Notes: generated from the letters alone by a model not told the origin. Shown: positions 42,753 to 54,332, counted from the stretch's first letter. The stretch is 64,000 nt of DNA from Mycobacterium sp. 852002-51971_SCH5477799-a (GCF_001667145.1 NZ_LZIF01000043.1:21015-85014); one strand, 5' to 3'. A program made the numbers and translations.

Positions 42753-44006
42753 TCAGCCTTCGGATGCCGGCGCGACGAGCCGGGCGGCGACCTGGCCGGC
42801 ACGCTCGCGCGCGGCCGTCACCTCCGGCGCGGTGGCCAGGACGCGGTAGCCGCGCCCGACCACCCGCAGGTCACTTTCGGGGACGCTCAGAGCGCCGGTG
42901 AGCGCGGCGGGACCAGGGGAGGCGACCCCGTCGATCGCGCGGGCGGCGGCCGGCGAAACCATCATGGTGTCCACCGGCAAGCCCAAGATCGTGCGGGCCT
43001 GCAGTTCGAACGCGGAGAGCCGCTGGCTGCGCAGCGTCACCCAGACGGTGTCGGTGGGGTGCAAGGTGACGTCGGCGAAGTACACCTCGTCGCCGTTGAT
43101 CATCAGTTCGACGGCGAAGACGCCGCGGCCACCCAGCGCTTTCACGATTCGTGCGGAAATCGACTTGGCGGCGTCCGTCGCGGCCGCACTCATCTTCTGG
43201 GGTTGCCAGGATTCCAGCACCTGCCCGCCAGCGTCGCGATGACCGATGGGCGAACAGAATTCGATCGCCGGACCGGCCGGCCCGTCGCTGCGCACGGCCA
43301 GCAGGGTCACGTAGAACTCGACCTCGACCACGGTCTCAGCCAGCACCCGTGGCCGTCCGGGGCCCGCGTGACCGGCCACCGCGCGTTGCCACGCCGGCCC
43401 GAGGTCTTCACGTCGCTCCGCGGCCGACTGGCCCGGCCCGGTCGGCCCGGACACCGGCTTGACCAACAAGGGGTATCCGGCGTGCGCGCCGACCGCCTCG
43501 AGCTCGCCCAGCGACCCGACGAACCAGAACGGCGCGGTGGGCAGCCCCAACTCGTCGGCGGCCAGCCTGCGCAGGCCTTCGCGGTCGGCGCTGAGCCGCA
43601 CGGCGCGTGCGCTGGGGACTAATTCGGTGTGGTTCCCGCCGGATCCGGAGGCCGCGGCGTCGAGGGCGCCGAGGGCGACGGCGTCGGTCGCGGTCACCAC
43701 AAAGTCGGGTTGCAGCCGCCGCAGGGCCGCGGACAGTTCGGCGGCGTCGGTCAGCGGGAGCACCACGGCCTGGTCGGCCACCGCGTGCGCGGGCGCCCGG
43801 GGATCCTCGTCGACGGCGACCACCCGGGCCCCGAGGCGCCCCAGGTCGATCGCCAGCTCCCGGCTGGTCTCGCCGGAACCCAGCAGCACCACCGTCGGCC
43901 TGCCGTCGGCGGGGGCGGGCCCGGCCTCGGCGGGCGCGGGAGCTGGCTGGGGCACGGCGAGCGCCGTCGTTTCGCCGTCCCGTCCATCGGTCTCGCCGTC
44001 AGTCAC
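42753..44006 (-). CDS. purT: Formate-dependent GAR transformylase PurT
   Basis: ATP-grasp enzyme making formyl-GAR from formate and ATP in purine synthesis; 417 residues. A proline/alanine-rich N-terminal extension of about 35 residues precedes VVLLGSGETSRELAIDLGRL. ATP-grasp parts include PLLVKPVSGPTGPGQS, GVFAVELMINGDEVYFADVT and LHPTDTVWVTLRSQ. It stands alone between rhodanese and the thioesterase gene, 163 bp from the former. That gap shows no further gene. Confidence 0.94.
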   Translation of the reverse strand: MTDGETDGRDGETTALAVPQPAPAPAEAGPAPADGRPTVVLLGSGETSRELAIDLGRLGARVVAVDEDPRAPAHAVADQAVVLPLTDAAELSAALRRLQPDFVVTATDAVALGALDAAASGSGGNHTELVPSARAVRLSADREGLRRLAADELGLPTAPFWFVGSLGELEAVGAHAGYPLLVKPVSGPTGPGQSAAERREDLGPAWQRAVAGHAGPGRPRVLAETVVEVEFYVTLLAVRSDGPAGPAIEFCSPIGHRDAGGQVLESWQPQKMSAAATDAAKSISARIVKALGGRGVFAVELMINGDEVYFADVTLHPTDTVWVTLRSQRLSAFELQARTILGLPVDTMMVSPAAARAIDGVASPGPAALTGALSVPESDLRVVGRGYRVLATAPEVTAARERAGQVAARLVAPASEG

Positions 44007-44045
44007 GGCTCAAGGATAGGTCGGTTCCGGGGGTGCACCGCCGAG

Positions 44046-46042
<1,997 letters not shown>

Positions 46043-46122
46043 CTAGCCTGGCGACCGCGCGGGCCACCGGTGGCCGGTTGGGCCGGGCAAATCAGCTTAA
46101 GCCAGGAGGTGGCCAGGTAGGC

Positions 46123-46812
46123 ATGACAGAGCCGGTAGAGGCGGGCGCCAACATCGCGGACATGTCGGTGGTGGTGTTCGGCGACCGCCGAGTGCCACGG
46201 CCGTTCGCCTGCCTGGCCGTCGTCCGCGCCTACGGCACCGGCGCCCCCGAGGCCATCGATGCCGCCATCGAGGCATCCCGGCGGCTGATCGTGCTCGGCG
46301 ACGACGCCGAGCTGGCCGCCGTGCTGACCCGGCTGCTGCGTGCCGAGCGGCTGGACGTCGAGGTGGCTTACGTGCCGCGCCGCCGCTCCCGGGCAACCCG
46401 GGCCTACCGCCTGCCGACCGGATTCCGGGCGGTGCGGCGGGCCAGGCGCGGCTCGGCGCGACGGGTGACGCTGATCCGCGACGAGACCGGGTCGGTGGTC
46501 GTGGGGCGGGCCTGCTGGCTGCCGCCGGACGACGCGCGGCGGATCCACGGCGAGGCCGTGGTCGACGACACCACGTTGTTCGACGGCGACGTCGCCGGCG
46601 TGTGGATCGAGCCGATGCTGGCCGCGCCGGGCCTGCGCGCGGCGGTCGCGGGCCGTGGTCCAGGCGGCCTCTGGCGACGATGGGTTACCGGCCGCGCCGC
46701 GCAGCTGGGCAGCACGGGTGTCGCCGTGCTGCGCGACGGCGTTCCCGCGGCGCGCGCCGCCCGCCGCTCGGCGTTCTACCGCAACATCGAAGGCTGGCTG
46801 CTCGTCGGCTAG
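46123..46812 (+). CDS. Conserved hypothetical protein, Rv0358-like
   Basis: 229-residue cytosolic protein rich in Arg and Ala, no signal peptide. Visible pieces are ASRRLIVLGDDAELAAVLTR, LDVEVAYVPRRRSRATRAYR and a C-terminal IEGWLLVG. I recognise no catalytic motif. ATG at 46123 follows an AGGAGG 13 nt upstream, a little far. It is divergent from purA and followed 9 bp later by the M50 protease gene, suggesting cotranscription. Confidence 0.82.
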   Translation: MTEPVEAGANIADMSVVVFGDRRVPRPFACLAVVRAYGTGAPEAIDAAIEASRRLIVLGDDAELAAVLTRLLRAERLDVEVAYVPRRRSRATRAYRLPTGFRAVRRARRGSARRVTLIRDETGSVVVGRACWLPPDDARRIHGEAVVDDTTLFDGDVAGVWIEPMLAAPGLRAAVAGRGPGGLWRRWVTGRAAQLGSTGVAVLRDGVPAARAARRSAFYRNIEGWLLVG

Positions 46813-46821
46813 TTTCGACCG

Positions 46822-47604
46822 GTGAGCTTCCGCGCCTCCCAGCACGAGTCGGTACGGCCCAGCCCGATCTTCTTGGGCCTGATCGGTCTGACTGGCGTCG
46901 GCGCCGCGTTGGCCTGGTCGGCCGGGATCAGCACGCGGCCGCTGGCTTACGCCGGCGTGTTCATCTTCGTGATCGCCGGCTGGCTGGTGTCGCTGTGCCT
47001 GCACGAATTCGGGCACGCGGTGACGGCCTGGCGGTTCGGCGATCACGATCAAGCCGTGCGCGGTTACCTGACCCTGGACCCGCGCCGCTACGCCCATCCG
47101 GCGCTGTCGCTGCTGTTGCCGATGGTGGTGATCCTGCTGGGCGGGATCGGCCTGCCCGGCGCCGCGGTCTACGTGCGGACCTGGTTCATGACGCCCGCCC
47201 GGCGCACCATGGTCAGCCTGGCGGGTCCGGCGGCCAATCTCGTGTTGGCGGTGCTGCTGCTGGTGGCGACGCGGTTGTTCTTCGACCCGGCGCACGTCGT
47301 GCTGTGGGCCGGGGTCGCCTTCCTGGCGTTTCTTCAGCTCACCGCCGTGCTGCTGAATCTGCTGCCCATCCCGGGCCTGGACGGGTACGACGCCCTGGAA
47401 CCGCATCTGAGTCCCGAGACCCAGCGGACGCTGGCGCCGGCCAAGCAGTGGGGCTTCGTCATCCTGCTGTTCCTGCTGCTGGCGCCGGTGCTCAACCAAT
47501 GGTTCTTCGGGGTCGTGCTGTCTTTGTTCGACCTGTCCGGCGTGCCGGACGTGCTGGTGGGCTGGGGCAACGCGCTGACCCGCTTCTGGAGCCGCTGGTT
47601 CTGA
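46822..47604 (+). CDS. M50-family site-2-protease-like membrane peptidase (Rv0359-like)
   Basis: 260-residue membrane metalloprotease. The zinc site CLHEFGHAVTAWRFG (HEXXH) lies near residue 60 within a helix, and the third ligand region LLPIPGLDGYDALEPHLSPE near 185 (LDGYD in place of the usual LDGG). About five transmembrane segments are predicted. It resembles short S2P-like proteins. Start GTG at 46822, 9 bp after the previous gene. Substrate is unknown. Confidence 0.9.
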   Translation: MSFRASQHESVRPSPIFLGLIGLTGVGAALAWSAGISTRPLAYAGVFIFVIAGWLVSLCLHEFGHAVTAWRFGDHDQAVRGYLTLDPRRYAHPALSLLLPMVVILLGGIGLPGAAVYVRTWFMTPARRTMVSLAGPAANLVLAVLLLVATRLFFDPAHVVLWAGVAFLAFLQLTAVLLNLLPIPGLDGYDALEPHLSPETQRTLAPAKQWGFVILLFLLLAPVLNQWFFGVVLSLFDLSGVPDVLVGWGNALTRFWSRWF

Positions 47605-47612
47605 CACTTGCC

Positions 47613-47637
47613 ATATATGCGTTTCTACGCATATATT
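47613..47637 (+). promoter_or_regulatory. Palindromic operator over a leaderless promoter of the CDF gene
   Basis: ATATATGCG (47613-47621) and CGCATATAT (47628-47636) are perfect 9-bp inverted repeats around TTTCTA. A strong -10, TATATT (47632-47637), is 7 nt before the ATG at 47645, and no Shine-Dalgarno is present, so the transcript is probably leaderless. The palindrome covers the -10. The shape resembles operators of ArsR/SmtB metal sensors, but no such regulator is encoded in this window. Confidence 0.65.
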
Positions 47638-47644
47638 TCGCCCC

Positions 47645-48541
47645 ATGGGCGCAGGCCATAACCACACCCCCGCGGGCACGGACGGTGCTCGGCTGATCCC
47701 GCGGATGATCATGGCCGCGGCGATCCTGGCGGCGTTCTTCGTGGTGGAGCTGGTCACCTCATTGCTGATCAACTCGATCGCGCTGCTTGCCGACGCCGGC
47801 CACATGCTGACCGACGTCGTCGCCGTCTTCATGGGATTGGCCGCCGTCAGCCTGGCGCGCCGCGGCAGCTCGTCGGCCGCGCGCACCTACGGCTGGCATC
47901 GTGCCGAAGTGTTCACCGCCGTTGCCAACGCCGGCCTACTGATCGGCGTGGCGCTGTTCATCCTCTACGAGGCCATCCGGCGGCTGCGCGAAGCGCCCGC
48001 CGTCCCCGGCGTGCCGATGATCGTCGTCGCGCTGGCCGGGCTCGCCGCAAACTTCGTGGTCGCGCTGCTGCTGCGTTCCCACTCGTCGGGCAGCCTGGCG
48101 GTCAAGGGCGCCTACATGGAAGTCGTCGCCGACACCGTGGGCAGCCTGGGCGTCCTGATCGCCGGGGTGGTCACCGTGACCACGCAGTGGCCCTACGCCG
48201 ATGTGGTCGTGGCGGTACTGGTCGCGCTCTGGGTATTGCCCCGGGCCGTCGCGCTGGCCCGTGACGCGCTGCGGATCCTGTCCGAATCGTCGCCAGCCCA
48301 TATCGACGTCGAGGAACTGCGCGCCGCGCTCGGCGCCGTCGACGGGGTGAGCGACGTGCACGACCTGCACGTGTGGACGCTTTCCCCCGGCAAGGACATG
48401 TGCACCGCACACCTGATCAGCGCCGGCGACTCCGCGCGGGTGCTGCAAGACGCGCGCGCGGTGTTATCGGCTCGCGGACTCGAGCACGCCACCGTCCAGA
48501 TCGACTGCCCCGACGACACCGATTGTTCGGACAGCGTTTAA
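47645..48541 (+). CDS. Cation diffusion facilitator (CDF) metal transporter
   Basis: 298-residue CDF exporter, probably Zn, Co or Ni efflux. Six transmembrane helices are expected; metal-site motifs are SIALLADAGHMLTDVVAVFM (TM2) and YMEVVADTVGSLGVLIAGVV (TM5). The short His-containing N-terminus MGAGHNH and the C-terminal cytosolic domain VHDLHVWTLSPGKDMCTAHL are typical, with Cys/Asp in the tail DCPDDTDCSDSV. The palindromic promoter suggests metal-dependent derepression. It occupies the space between the Rv0359- and Rv0360c-like genes. Confidence 0.94.
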   Translation: MGAGHNHTPAGTDGARLIPRMIMAAAILAAFFVVELVTSLLINSIALLADAGHMLTDVVAVFMGLAAVSLARRGSSSAARTYGWHRAEVFTAVANAGLLIGVALFILYEAIRRLREAPAVPGVPMIVVALAGLAANFVVALLLRSHSSGSLAVKGAYMEVVADTVGSLGVLIAGVVTVTTQWPYADVVVAVLVALWVLPRAVALARDALRILSESSPAHIDVEELRAALGAVDGVSDVHDLHVWTLSPGKDMCTAHLISAGDSARVLQDARAVLSARGLEHATVQIDCPDDTDCSDSV

Positions 48542-48545
48542 AGCG

Positions 48546-48959
48546 TCACAGCCCCAGCGCGTTGCGCGCTTCGGGGTCGCAATCGTCGAGGAGGTCCAGG
48601 CAGCGCGAGTACTCGTCGGTTTCGCCGATCGTGTCCGCTGCGCGCGCCAGGGCCGCCACGCACCGCAGAAAGCCGCGGTTGGGTTCGTGCGAATAGGGCA
48701 CCGGGCCGAAGCCCTTCCAGCCGTTTCGCCGCAGCTGGTCCAGCCCACGGTGGTAGCCGGTGCGGGCATAGGCGTACGCGGTGATGGCCCGATCGTCGGC
48801 CAACGCCTGCTCGGCCAGCGTCGCCCAGGCCACCGACGCGGTGGGATGCGCGGCGGCCACGATGCCGGGCTCCTCACCGGCGAGCAGTTCAGCCTCGGCA
48901 TCGGTATCCCCGGGCAGCAGGATCGGGTCGGGTCCTAACAGGTCTCCCATCGGCGACAT
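48546..48959 (-). CDS. DUF3151 protein (Rv0360c-like)
   Basis: 137-residue actinobacterial DUF3151 protein, cytosolic, with AHPTASVAWATLAEQALADD, AYAYARTGYHRGLDQLRRNG and WKGFGPVPYSHEPNRGFLRC, which suggest a helical TPR-like fold. Function unknown. ATG at 48959 (MSPMGDLLGPD) is chosen; earlier in-frame starts lack family resemblance. It converges with the CDF gene, 4 bp between the stops. Confidence 0.88.
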   Translation of the reverse strand: MSPMGDLLGPDPILLPGDTDAEAELLAGEEPGIVAAAHPTASVAWATLAEQALADDRAITAYAYARTGYHRGLDQLRRNGWKGFGPVPYSHEPNRGFLRCVAALARAADTIGETDEYSRCLDLLDDCDPEARNALGL

Positions 48960-49079
48960 GGCTCTATTCTGCAGCTCGCCGCTTTTGCTTGCGTGACGCA
49001 CCTCGGCCAACGCCGGAAGCCGGGTACTAGGTCGCTAAGCTCTGCAACTACCCGACGAAGCGGGAGGACAGTAGTACTC

Positions 49080-49949
49080 ATGCCCAAACGATCCGATCCC
49101 GACCGCGGCGGCACGCCGAAACGGCCCGGGTTCGACCCACGCGAGTCTCGCAGCGAACCGAGCGACGAGTGGGGGGCCGAGTCCGGCTTCGAAACCGGAG
49201 ACGGCGCCACCGAGGGCGTCCCCCTGGTCCCCAGCGATCCCGAAACCGAAACCGAGGTCATCAACAGGCCCGAGCCGCCGCGCGGCCCCGAAGAAACACC
49301 GGAGGGGCAGCAGCGCGAACGTCGCTTCACCGCGCCGGGCTTCGACGCCAAAGAGACCACCGTCATCGCCACCACGCCGGAGCCCGCCACCGAGGTCTTC
49401 GGGGCGCCCCCCGGACAGGACGGCACCGCGCAGTTCGGAGCCCCACCCAAAGCCGCTGTCCCGCAATCGATCCCACCCCGGCTCGGCGGGAAGCTGCGCA
49501 CTTCGCGGCAATTCAACTGGGGCTGGATACTGGCGCTGGTCGTGATCGTCTTGGCGTTGGCGGCGATCGCGATCCTGGGCACGGTGCTGCTCACCCGGGG
49601 CAAACACTCCAATGCCTCGCGGGAAGACCAGGTTCGGCAGACCATTCAGAACTTCGACATCGCGATCCAGCGGGGTGATCTGACCACGCTGCGCACCATC
49701 ACATGCGGCACCACCCGCGACGGCTACGCCGATTACGACGAACACGCCTGGGACGAAACCTACAGCCGGGTGTCGGCGGCCAAGCAGTATCCAGTCATCG
49801 CCAGCATCGATCAGGTGGTGGTCAACGGCCAGCACGCCGAGGCCAATGTCACCACGTTCATGGCCTACGACCCGCAGCTGCGCTCCACCCGCAGCATGGA
49901 TCTGCAGTACCGCGACGACCAGTGGAAGGTCTGCCAGTCCGCCAGCTAG
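49080..49949 (+). CDS. Membrane protein with disordered N-terminus (Rv0361-like)
   Basis: 289-residue single-pass protein. Residues 1-145 are acidic and proline-rich (cytosolic), a helix at about 152-174 (WILALVVIVLALAAIAILGT) spans the membrane, and the extracytoplasmic part (EDQVRQTIQNFDIAIQRGDL, then DLQYRDDQWKVCQ) looks like an NTF2-like fold as in other mycobacterial DUF4878-type proteins. A GGAGGA sequence is about 12 nt before ATG 49080. Function unknown. Its stop overlaps fba's by 4 bp. Confidence 0.85.
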   Translation: MPKRSDPDRGGTPKRPGFDPRESRSEPSDEWGAESGFETGDGATEGVPLVPSDPETETEVINRPEPPRGPEETPEGQQRERRFTAPGFDAKETTVIATTPEPATEVFGAPPGQDGTAQFGAPPKAAVPQSIPPRLGGKLRTSRQFNWGWILALVVIVLALAAIAILGTVLLTRGKHSNASREDQVRQTIQNFDIAIQRGDLTTLRTITCGTTRDGYADYDEHAWDETYSRVSAAKQYPVIASIDQVVVNGQHAEANVTTFMAYDPQLRSTRSMDLQYRDDQWKVCQSAS

Positions 49950-50980
49950 CTGCCGACTGACTTTCCGGCGCAGTGCAGGTCGGTGCAGGCCTGAACCACC
50001 CGCTCGGCCATCGACGCCTCGGCCTTCTTCAGGTAGCTGCGTGGGTCGTAGACCTTCTTGACGCCGACCTCGCCGTCGACCTTGAGCACGCCGTCGTAGT
50101 TGCCGAACATGTGGCCGGCGATGGGACGGGTGAACGCGTACTGGGTGTCGGTGTCGACGTTCATCTTCACCACGCCGTAGCGCAGCGACTCCTCGATCTC
50201 CGACGTCAGCGAACCGGAGCCACCGTGGAAGACGAAGTCGAACGGCCGGGCGTCCTCGGGCAGCCCCAGCTTGGCCACCGCCACCTTCTGCCCCTGGGCC
50301 AGGATGTCGGGGCGGAGCTTGACGTTGCCGGGCTTGTAGACGCCGTGCACGTTGCCGAACGTGGCGGCGAGCAAGTACTTGCCGTGCTCGCCGTGGCCCA
50401 GCGCATCGATGGTTTTCTCGAAGTCGTCCGGTGAGGTGTAAAGCTTGTCGTTGATCTCGTGGGCGACGCCATCCTCCTCGCCACCCACCACGCCGATCTC
50501 GATCTCCAGGATGATCTTCGCGGCCGCCGCGTCCTTGAGCAGTTCCCGCGCAATGTGGAGGTTCTCGTCGATCGGCACGGCCGAACCGTCCCACATGTGC
50601 GACCCGAACAGCGGATCTTGGCCCGCGGCAACCCGTTCGGCCGAAATCGCCAGCAGCGGGCGAACATAGGTGTCCAGTTTGTCCTTGGGGCAATGATCGG
50701 TGTGCAGCGCGACATTGATCGGGTATCTGGCCGCGATGGAACGGGTGAACTCGGCCAGCGCCACCGCGCCGGCCACCATGTCCTTGACGCCCAGTCCGGA
50801 CGCGAATTCGGCGCCGCCGGTAGAGAACTGGATTATGCCGTCACTGCCCGCGTCCGCGAAGCCTTTGACCGCGGCGTTGACCGTCTCCGACGACGTGCAG
50901 TTGATCGCCGGGAAGGCGTACGAGTGCTCCTTGGCGCGTCGCAGCATCTCGGCATAGACCTCGGGCGTGGCGATGGGCAT
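49946..50980 (-). CDS. fba: Class II fructose-bisphosphate aldolase Fba
   Basis: Zinc aldolase of glycolysis and gluconeogenesis; 344 residues, same length as the M. tuberculosis enzyme. Motifs: AFPAINCTSSETVNAAVKGF, NVALHTDHCPKDKLDTYVRP with the catalytic Asp and zinc His, LEIEIGVVGGEEDGVAHEIN, ATFGNVHGVYKPGNVKLRPD, VFHGGSGS and VVKMNVDTDTQYAFTRPI. AGGAGGTGTCTATG gives an excellent Shine-Dalgarno at 50980. Divergent from the DedA gene by 141 bp. Confidence 0.97.
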   Translation of the reverse strand: MPIATPEVYAEMLRRAKEHSYAFPAINCTSSETVNAAVKGFADAGSDGIIQFSTGGAEFASGLGVKDMVAGAVALAEFTRSIAARYPINVALHTDHCPKDKLDTYVRPLLAISAERVAAGQDPLFGSHMWDGSAVPIDENLHIARELLKDAAAAKIILEIEIGVVGGEEDGVAHEINDKLYTSPDDFEKTIDALGHGEHGKYLLAATFGNVHGVYKPGNVKLRPDILAQGQKVAVAKLGLPEDARPFDFVFHGGSGSLTSEIEESLRYGVVKMNVDTDTQYAFTRPIAGHMFGNYDGVLKVDGEVGVKKVYDPRSYLKKAEASMAERVVQACTDLHCAGKSVGS

Positions 50981-51121
50981 AGACACCTCCTGACGGCTCG
51001 TCCTACCCAACCACGGATGCGTGGTCGGCAGCTACCCTGGCAAACCGGCCACCGGCCGGCGGCGCGCTTTAGCTCGGGCTTGGTGCGGGACGAGGTCATT
51101 TCGCCGGTATGTTGAGGGATC

Positions 51122-51814
51122 ATGAGCACCGCCGTGACGGCCCTGCCCCACATCTTCGACCCGATGTACTGGTTGGGCGCCGACGGCGTCTTCGGGTCCG
51201 CGGTGCTGCCCGGCATCCTGATCATCGTCTTCATCGAGACCGGGTTGCTGTTTCCGCTGCTGCCGGGCGAATCGCTGTTGTTCACCGGCGGCCTGCTGGC
51301 CGCGCACCCGAACCCGCCGGCCAGCATCTGGGTGCTGGCCCCGGCCGTCGCCACGGTGGCGATACTGGGCGATCAAACGGGGTACTTCATCGGCCGAAGG
51401 ATCGGCCCCGCGCTGTTCAAAAAGGAAGACTCGCGCTTCTTCAAGAAGCACTATGTGACCGAGTCGCATGCGTTCTTCGAGAAATACGGGCCCTGGGCGA
51501 TCATCCTGGCCCGGTTCGCGCCGTTCGTGCGGACGTTCGTCCCGCCGGTCGCCGGGGTCTCCTACATGCGCTACCCGGTGTTTTTGGGCTTCGACATCGT
51601 CGGCGGCGTCCTGTGGGGCGGCGGTGTCACGCTGGCGGGCTACTTCATGGGCAACGTGCCGTTCGTGCACCACAACCTGCAGAAAATCCTGCTAGCGATC
51701 CTCGTCGTCTCCCTGATGCCGGCGTTCATCGCCGCCTTGCGAAGCTATCGGGGACGACGGCGCACACAGCCCGCAGGCGACCGGGAAGACGAACGGCTGC
51801 CGGCGGCCGAGTAG
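51122..51814 (+). CDS. DedA family membrane protein (Rv0364-like)
   Basis: 230-residue DedA/SNARE-associated family protein, probably an undecaprenyl-phosphate or phospholipid translocase. Motifs: FIETGLLFPLLPGESLLFTG, GDQTGYFIGRRIGPALFKKE, FEKYGPWAIILARFAPFVRT and FVPPVAGVSYMRYPVFLGFD, including the conserved Glu and Arg residues. About five hydrophobic stretches. ATG at 51122 has GAGGGA 3-8 nt upstream. Follows the fba-adjacent order of M. tuberculosis. Confidence 0.93.
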   Translation: MSTAVTALPHIFDPMYWLGADGVFGSAVLPGILIIVFIETGLLFPLLPGESLLFTGGLLAAHPNPPASIWVLAPAVATVAILGDQTGYFIGRRIGPALFKKEDSRFFKKHYVTESHAFFEKYGPWAIILARFAPFVRTFVPPVAGVSYMRYPVFLGFDIVGGVLWGGGVTLAGYFMGNVPFVHHNLQKILLAILVVSLMPAFIAALRSYRGRRRTQPAGDREDERLPAAE

Positions 51815-51826
51815 CCGGCCGCGCGC

Positions 51827-53179
51827 TCAGACCGCGACGTTGAAGTCGCAGCCCGTCTTGGCGCGAACCTCCTCGACCGTGACGCCGGGCTGCAACTCGG
51901 TGAGCACCAGCCCCCGTCCCGGCTCGACGTCGAAGACGCACAGGTTGGTGATGATCATGTCGACCACGTTCTTGCCGGTGAGCGGCAGCGTGCACTGGCT
52001 GAGAATCTTCGGGCTGCCGTCTTTCGCCGTGTGATCCATCAGCACGATCACGCGCTTGACGCCGGACACCAAATCCATTGCGCCGCCCGGTCCTTTGACC
52101 ATCTTGCCCGGCACCATCCAGTTGGCGAGGTCGCCGTTCTCCGCAACCTCCAGGGCACCCAGGATGGACAGGTCGATGTGGCCGCCGCGGATCATCGCGA
52201 AGGAATCGGCGCTGGAAAAGAAGCTGGACCCGGGCAGGCTGGTGATGGTCTGTTTGCCCGCGTTGACGAGATCGGGGTCGACGGTGTCCTCGCTCGGGTA
52301 GGCCCCGATGCCGAGCAGGCCGTTCTCCGACTGCAGCGTGACCTTGATGCCCTCGGGAATGAAGTTGGCCACCAACGTCGGAATGCCGATGCCCAGGTTC
52401 ACATAGAAGCCGTCGCGCAGTTCCTGGGCGGCGCGCTGGGCCATCCGCTCGCGGATAGGGCTGTCGTTCTTCAACGCGGCGCCCCCGCTCATGGTGCGGA
52501 ACTCGATGCGTTTCTCGTAGCCGGTGCCGACGATGATGCGGTCGACGTAGATACCGGGGGTGTGGATCAGGTCGGGGTCCAACTCGCCGACCTCGACCAG
52601 CTCTTCCACCTCGGCCACCGTGATCGCGCCGCAGGTGGCGATCATCGGGTTGAAGTTGCGCGCCGTCTTGCGGTAGACGAGGTTGCCGGCCGTGTCGCCC
52701 TTCCACGCCTTGACGATCGCCACGTCGGCCCGAATGCCTTCTTCCAGAACGTATTCGGTGCCGTCGAAGACCCTGGTGTCCTTGCCCTCGGCGAGGTTGG
52801 TGCCGAAGGCCGTGCGGGTGTAGAAGCCGGGGATGCCCGCGCCGCCGGCGCGCAGCTTCTCCGCGAGCGTGCCCTGCGGCGTCAGCACCAGGTCCAGCTC
52901 GCCGGCCAGCACCTGGCGCTCAAACTCCTTGTTCTCGCCGACGTAGGAGGCGATCACCTTCTTCACCTGCCGGCCCTTGAGCAGCAGCCCCATGCCGAAA
53001 TCGTCTACGCCGGCGTTGTTTCCGACGATGGTGAGGTCCTTGATGCCGCTGTCGACCAGAGCCTGGATCAGCTTCTCCGGGATGCCACAAAGACCGAAGC
53101 CGCCCGCGGCCACGGTGATGCCGTCCTTCAGCAGGCCGCGCAGGGCCGACTCCGCGTCGGGGTGGACCTTATTACTCAC
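51827..53179 (-). CDS. Fused two-domain 3-oxoacid CoA-transferase (SCOT type)
   Basis: Single chain of 450 residues joining the A and B subunits of a succinyl-CoA:3-ketoacid CoA-transferase. The A part (about 1-230) has [35 protein letters not shown] and [20 protein letters not shown]. After a short linker ([15 protein letters not shown]) the B part has [20 protein letters not shown] and [13 protein letters not shown] with catalytic Glu285. In M. tuberculosis scoA and scoB are separate genes. It probably activates acetoacetate or related acids. Its start overlaps GH76 by 8 bp. Confidence 0.93.
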   Translation of the reverse strand: MSNKVHPDAESALRGLLKDGITVAAGGFGLCGIPEKLIQALVDSGIKDLTIVGNNAGVDDFGMGLLLKGRQVKKVIASYVGENKEFERQVLAGELDLVLTPQGTLAEKLRAGGAGIPGFYTRTAFGTNLAEGKDTRVFDGTEYVLEEGIRADVAIVKAWKGDTAGNLVYRKTARNFNPMIATCGAITVAEVEELVEVGELDPDLIHTPGIYVDRIIVGTGYEKRIEFRTMSGGAALKNDSPIRERMAQRAAQELRDGFYVNLGIGIPTLVANFIPEGIKVTLQSENGLLGIGAYPSEDTVDPDLVNAGKQTITSLPGSSFFSSADSFAMIRGGHIDLSILGALEVAENGDLANWMVPGKMVKGPGGAMDLVSGVKRVIVLMDHTAKDGSPKILSQCTLPLTGKNVVDMIITNLCVFDVEPGRGLVLTELQPGVTVEEVRAKTGCDFNVAV

Positions 53180-54308
53180 CGTGGCTCCTGTTCTTCGACT
53201 CGGCGGAGACGTTACATGCGGCCTCCATCAGCATCCACCCCGACAGCTGCACCGACAGGTCCCGTTCGGGCACCTCGGACGCCATCACCGCCCCCTCGAC
53301 GAACTCCGCCTGTTTACCGCCCGCCGTGGGCAGCTGGGCGTCGCGGTCCCAGAAGGGGCCGAACACCGGCAGCCCGTCCACCGTTTGGCGGTTGTCCCAA
53401 GCCGACTTCGCGCTGGCCAGCACGATCTGCCTGGCGGTGTCGCGGGCCAGCACATCGTCGGCCGCCTCCCCCGGCAACGTCGTGGCCACCAGCGCCAGGT
53501 ACCGCGCGGTGACCCCGGCGAACAGGCCGCCGTCCCCGCCGCCGGCGCCGGCCAGCACGCCCGCCGGCGCCATGTGGTCGCGCACGGCCGCGACCAGCCG
53601 GTGCACCCGGGCGGCGTGGCGCTGCCTGATCTCGACGGCGGTACGCGCGGCGAGTTCGGTCTCCAGCCCCAGCACCACGCCCTGGCAGTAGGTGTACTGC
53701 GCGCGCACCAGTGAACCGGCTTTGATGCCGTCGAACACCAGGTGCGTCTCCGGGTCGATCAGCGTCTGGTCGATCCAATTGCCCATCTGCTCGGCACGTT
53801 TCAGATGATCTCCGTAGCGGGCGAGGAAGATTCCGGCGGGGCCGTTAGCCGGGGCGTTGAAGAACTGGTCGGACTTTCGCCACGGGATCCCGCCGCCGTC
53901 CTCCGGCACCCACGCCCTGACGAATTGGCTGGCGAGCTTGGGCAATGCGCGCCGGCGCTCGACGCCGGCGATCCGGGCGGCGCGTTCGAGCGCCAGCGCC
54001 AGCCAGGCCATGTCGTCGTAGTAGCTGTTGGTCCACGAGAAGTTGTTGCGCAGCCGGTGCGAGCGGACCTGTCGGTTGATCTCGGCATGCCGGTGCGGTT
54101 GCGGATCGCGCTGCTGGGCGTCGATCAGGCAATCCAGCAGGTGGGCCTGCCACCAGTAGTGCCAGGTGCCGAACCAGCGGTCACGCCGCGCCGCCGGCCA
54201 GGCCACCACGCCCAGCTGGGTGCCGGGCATTCCCCACAGCCGCTTCAGGTGTCGTTGCGTGACAGCGGCTTCGCAGCTGGCCGCGCGATTGGCCCAAAGC
54301 TGATCCAT
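53172..54308 (-). CDS. Glycoside hydrolase family 76 protein (Rv0365c-like)
   Basis: 378-residue alpha-mannanase-like protein of family GH76, with an (alpha/alpha)6 layout: [40 protein letters not shown], where Asp98-Asp99 is the catalytic pair, and [20 protein letters not shown]. No signal peptide is seen, so a cytosolic action on mannosyl glycans or an unconventional export is possible. It overlaps the SCOT gene by 8 bp, an accidental or regulatory coupling. Confidence 0.88.
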   Translation of the reverse strand: MDQLWANRAASCEAAVTQRHLKRLWGMPGTQLGVVAWPAARRDRWFGTWHYWWQAHLLDCLIDAQQRDPQPHRHAEINRQVRSHRLRNNFSWTNSYYDDMAWLALALERAARIAGVERRRALPKLASQFVRAWVPEDGGGIPWRKSDQFFNAPANGPAGIFLARYGDHLKRAEQMGNWIDQTLIDPETHLVFDGIKAGSLVRAQYTYCQGVVLGLETELAARTAVEIRQRHAARVHRLVAAVRDHMAPAGVLAGAGGGDGGLFAGVTARYLALVATTLPGEAADDVLARDTARQIVLASAKSAWDNRQTVDGLPVFGPFWDRDAQLPTAGGKQAEFVEGAVMASEVPERDLSVQLSGWMLMEAACNVSAESKNRSHGE

Positions 54309-54332
54309 ACCTGTCGATCCTGCCCCACGCTC

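Noticed and set aside
49035..50693. Minus-strand frame of about 552 codons opposite the Rv0361-like gene and out of frame with fba
   Set aside because: fba has a perfect family protein in another frame with a strong Shine-Dalgarno; this one is compositional.
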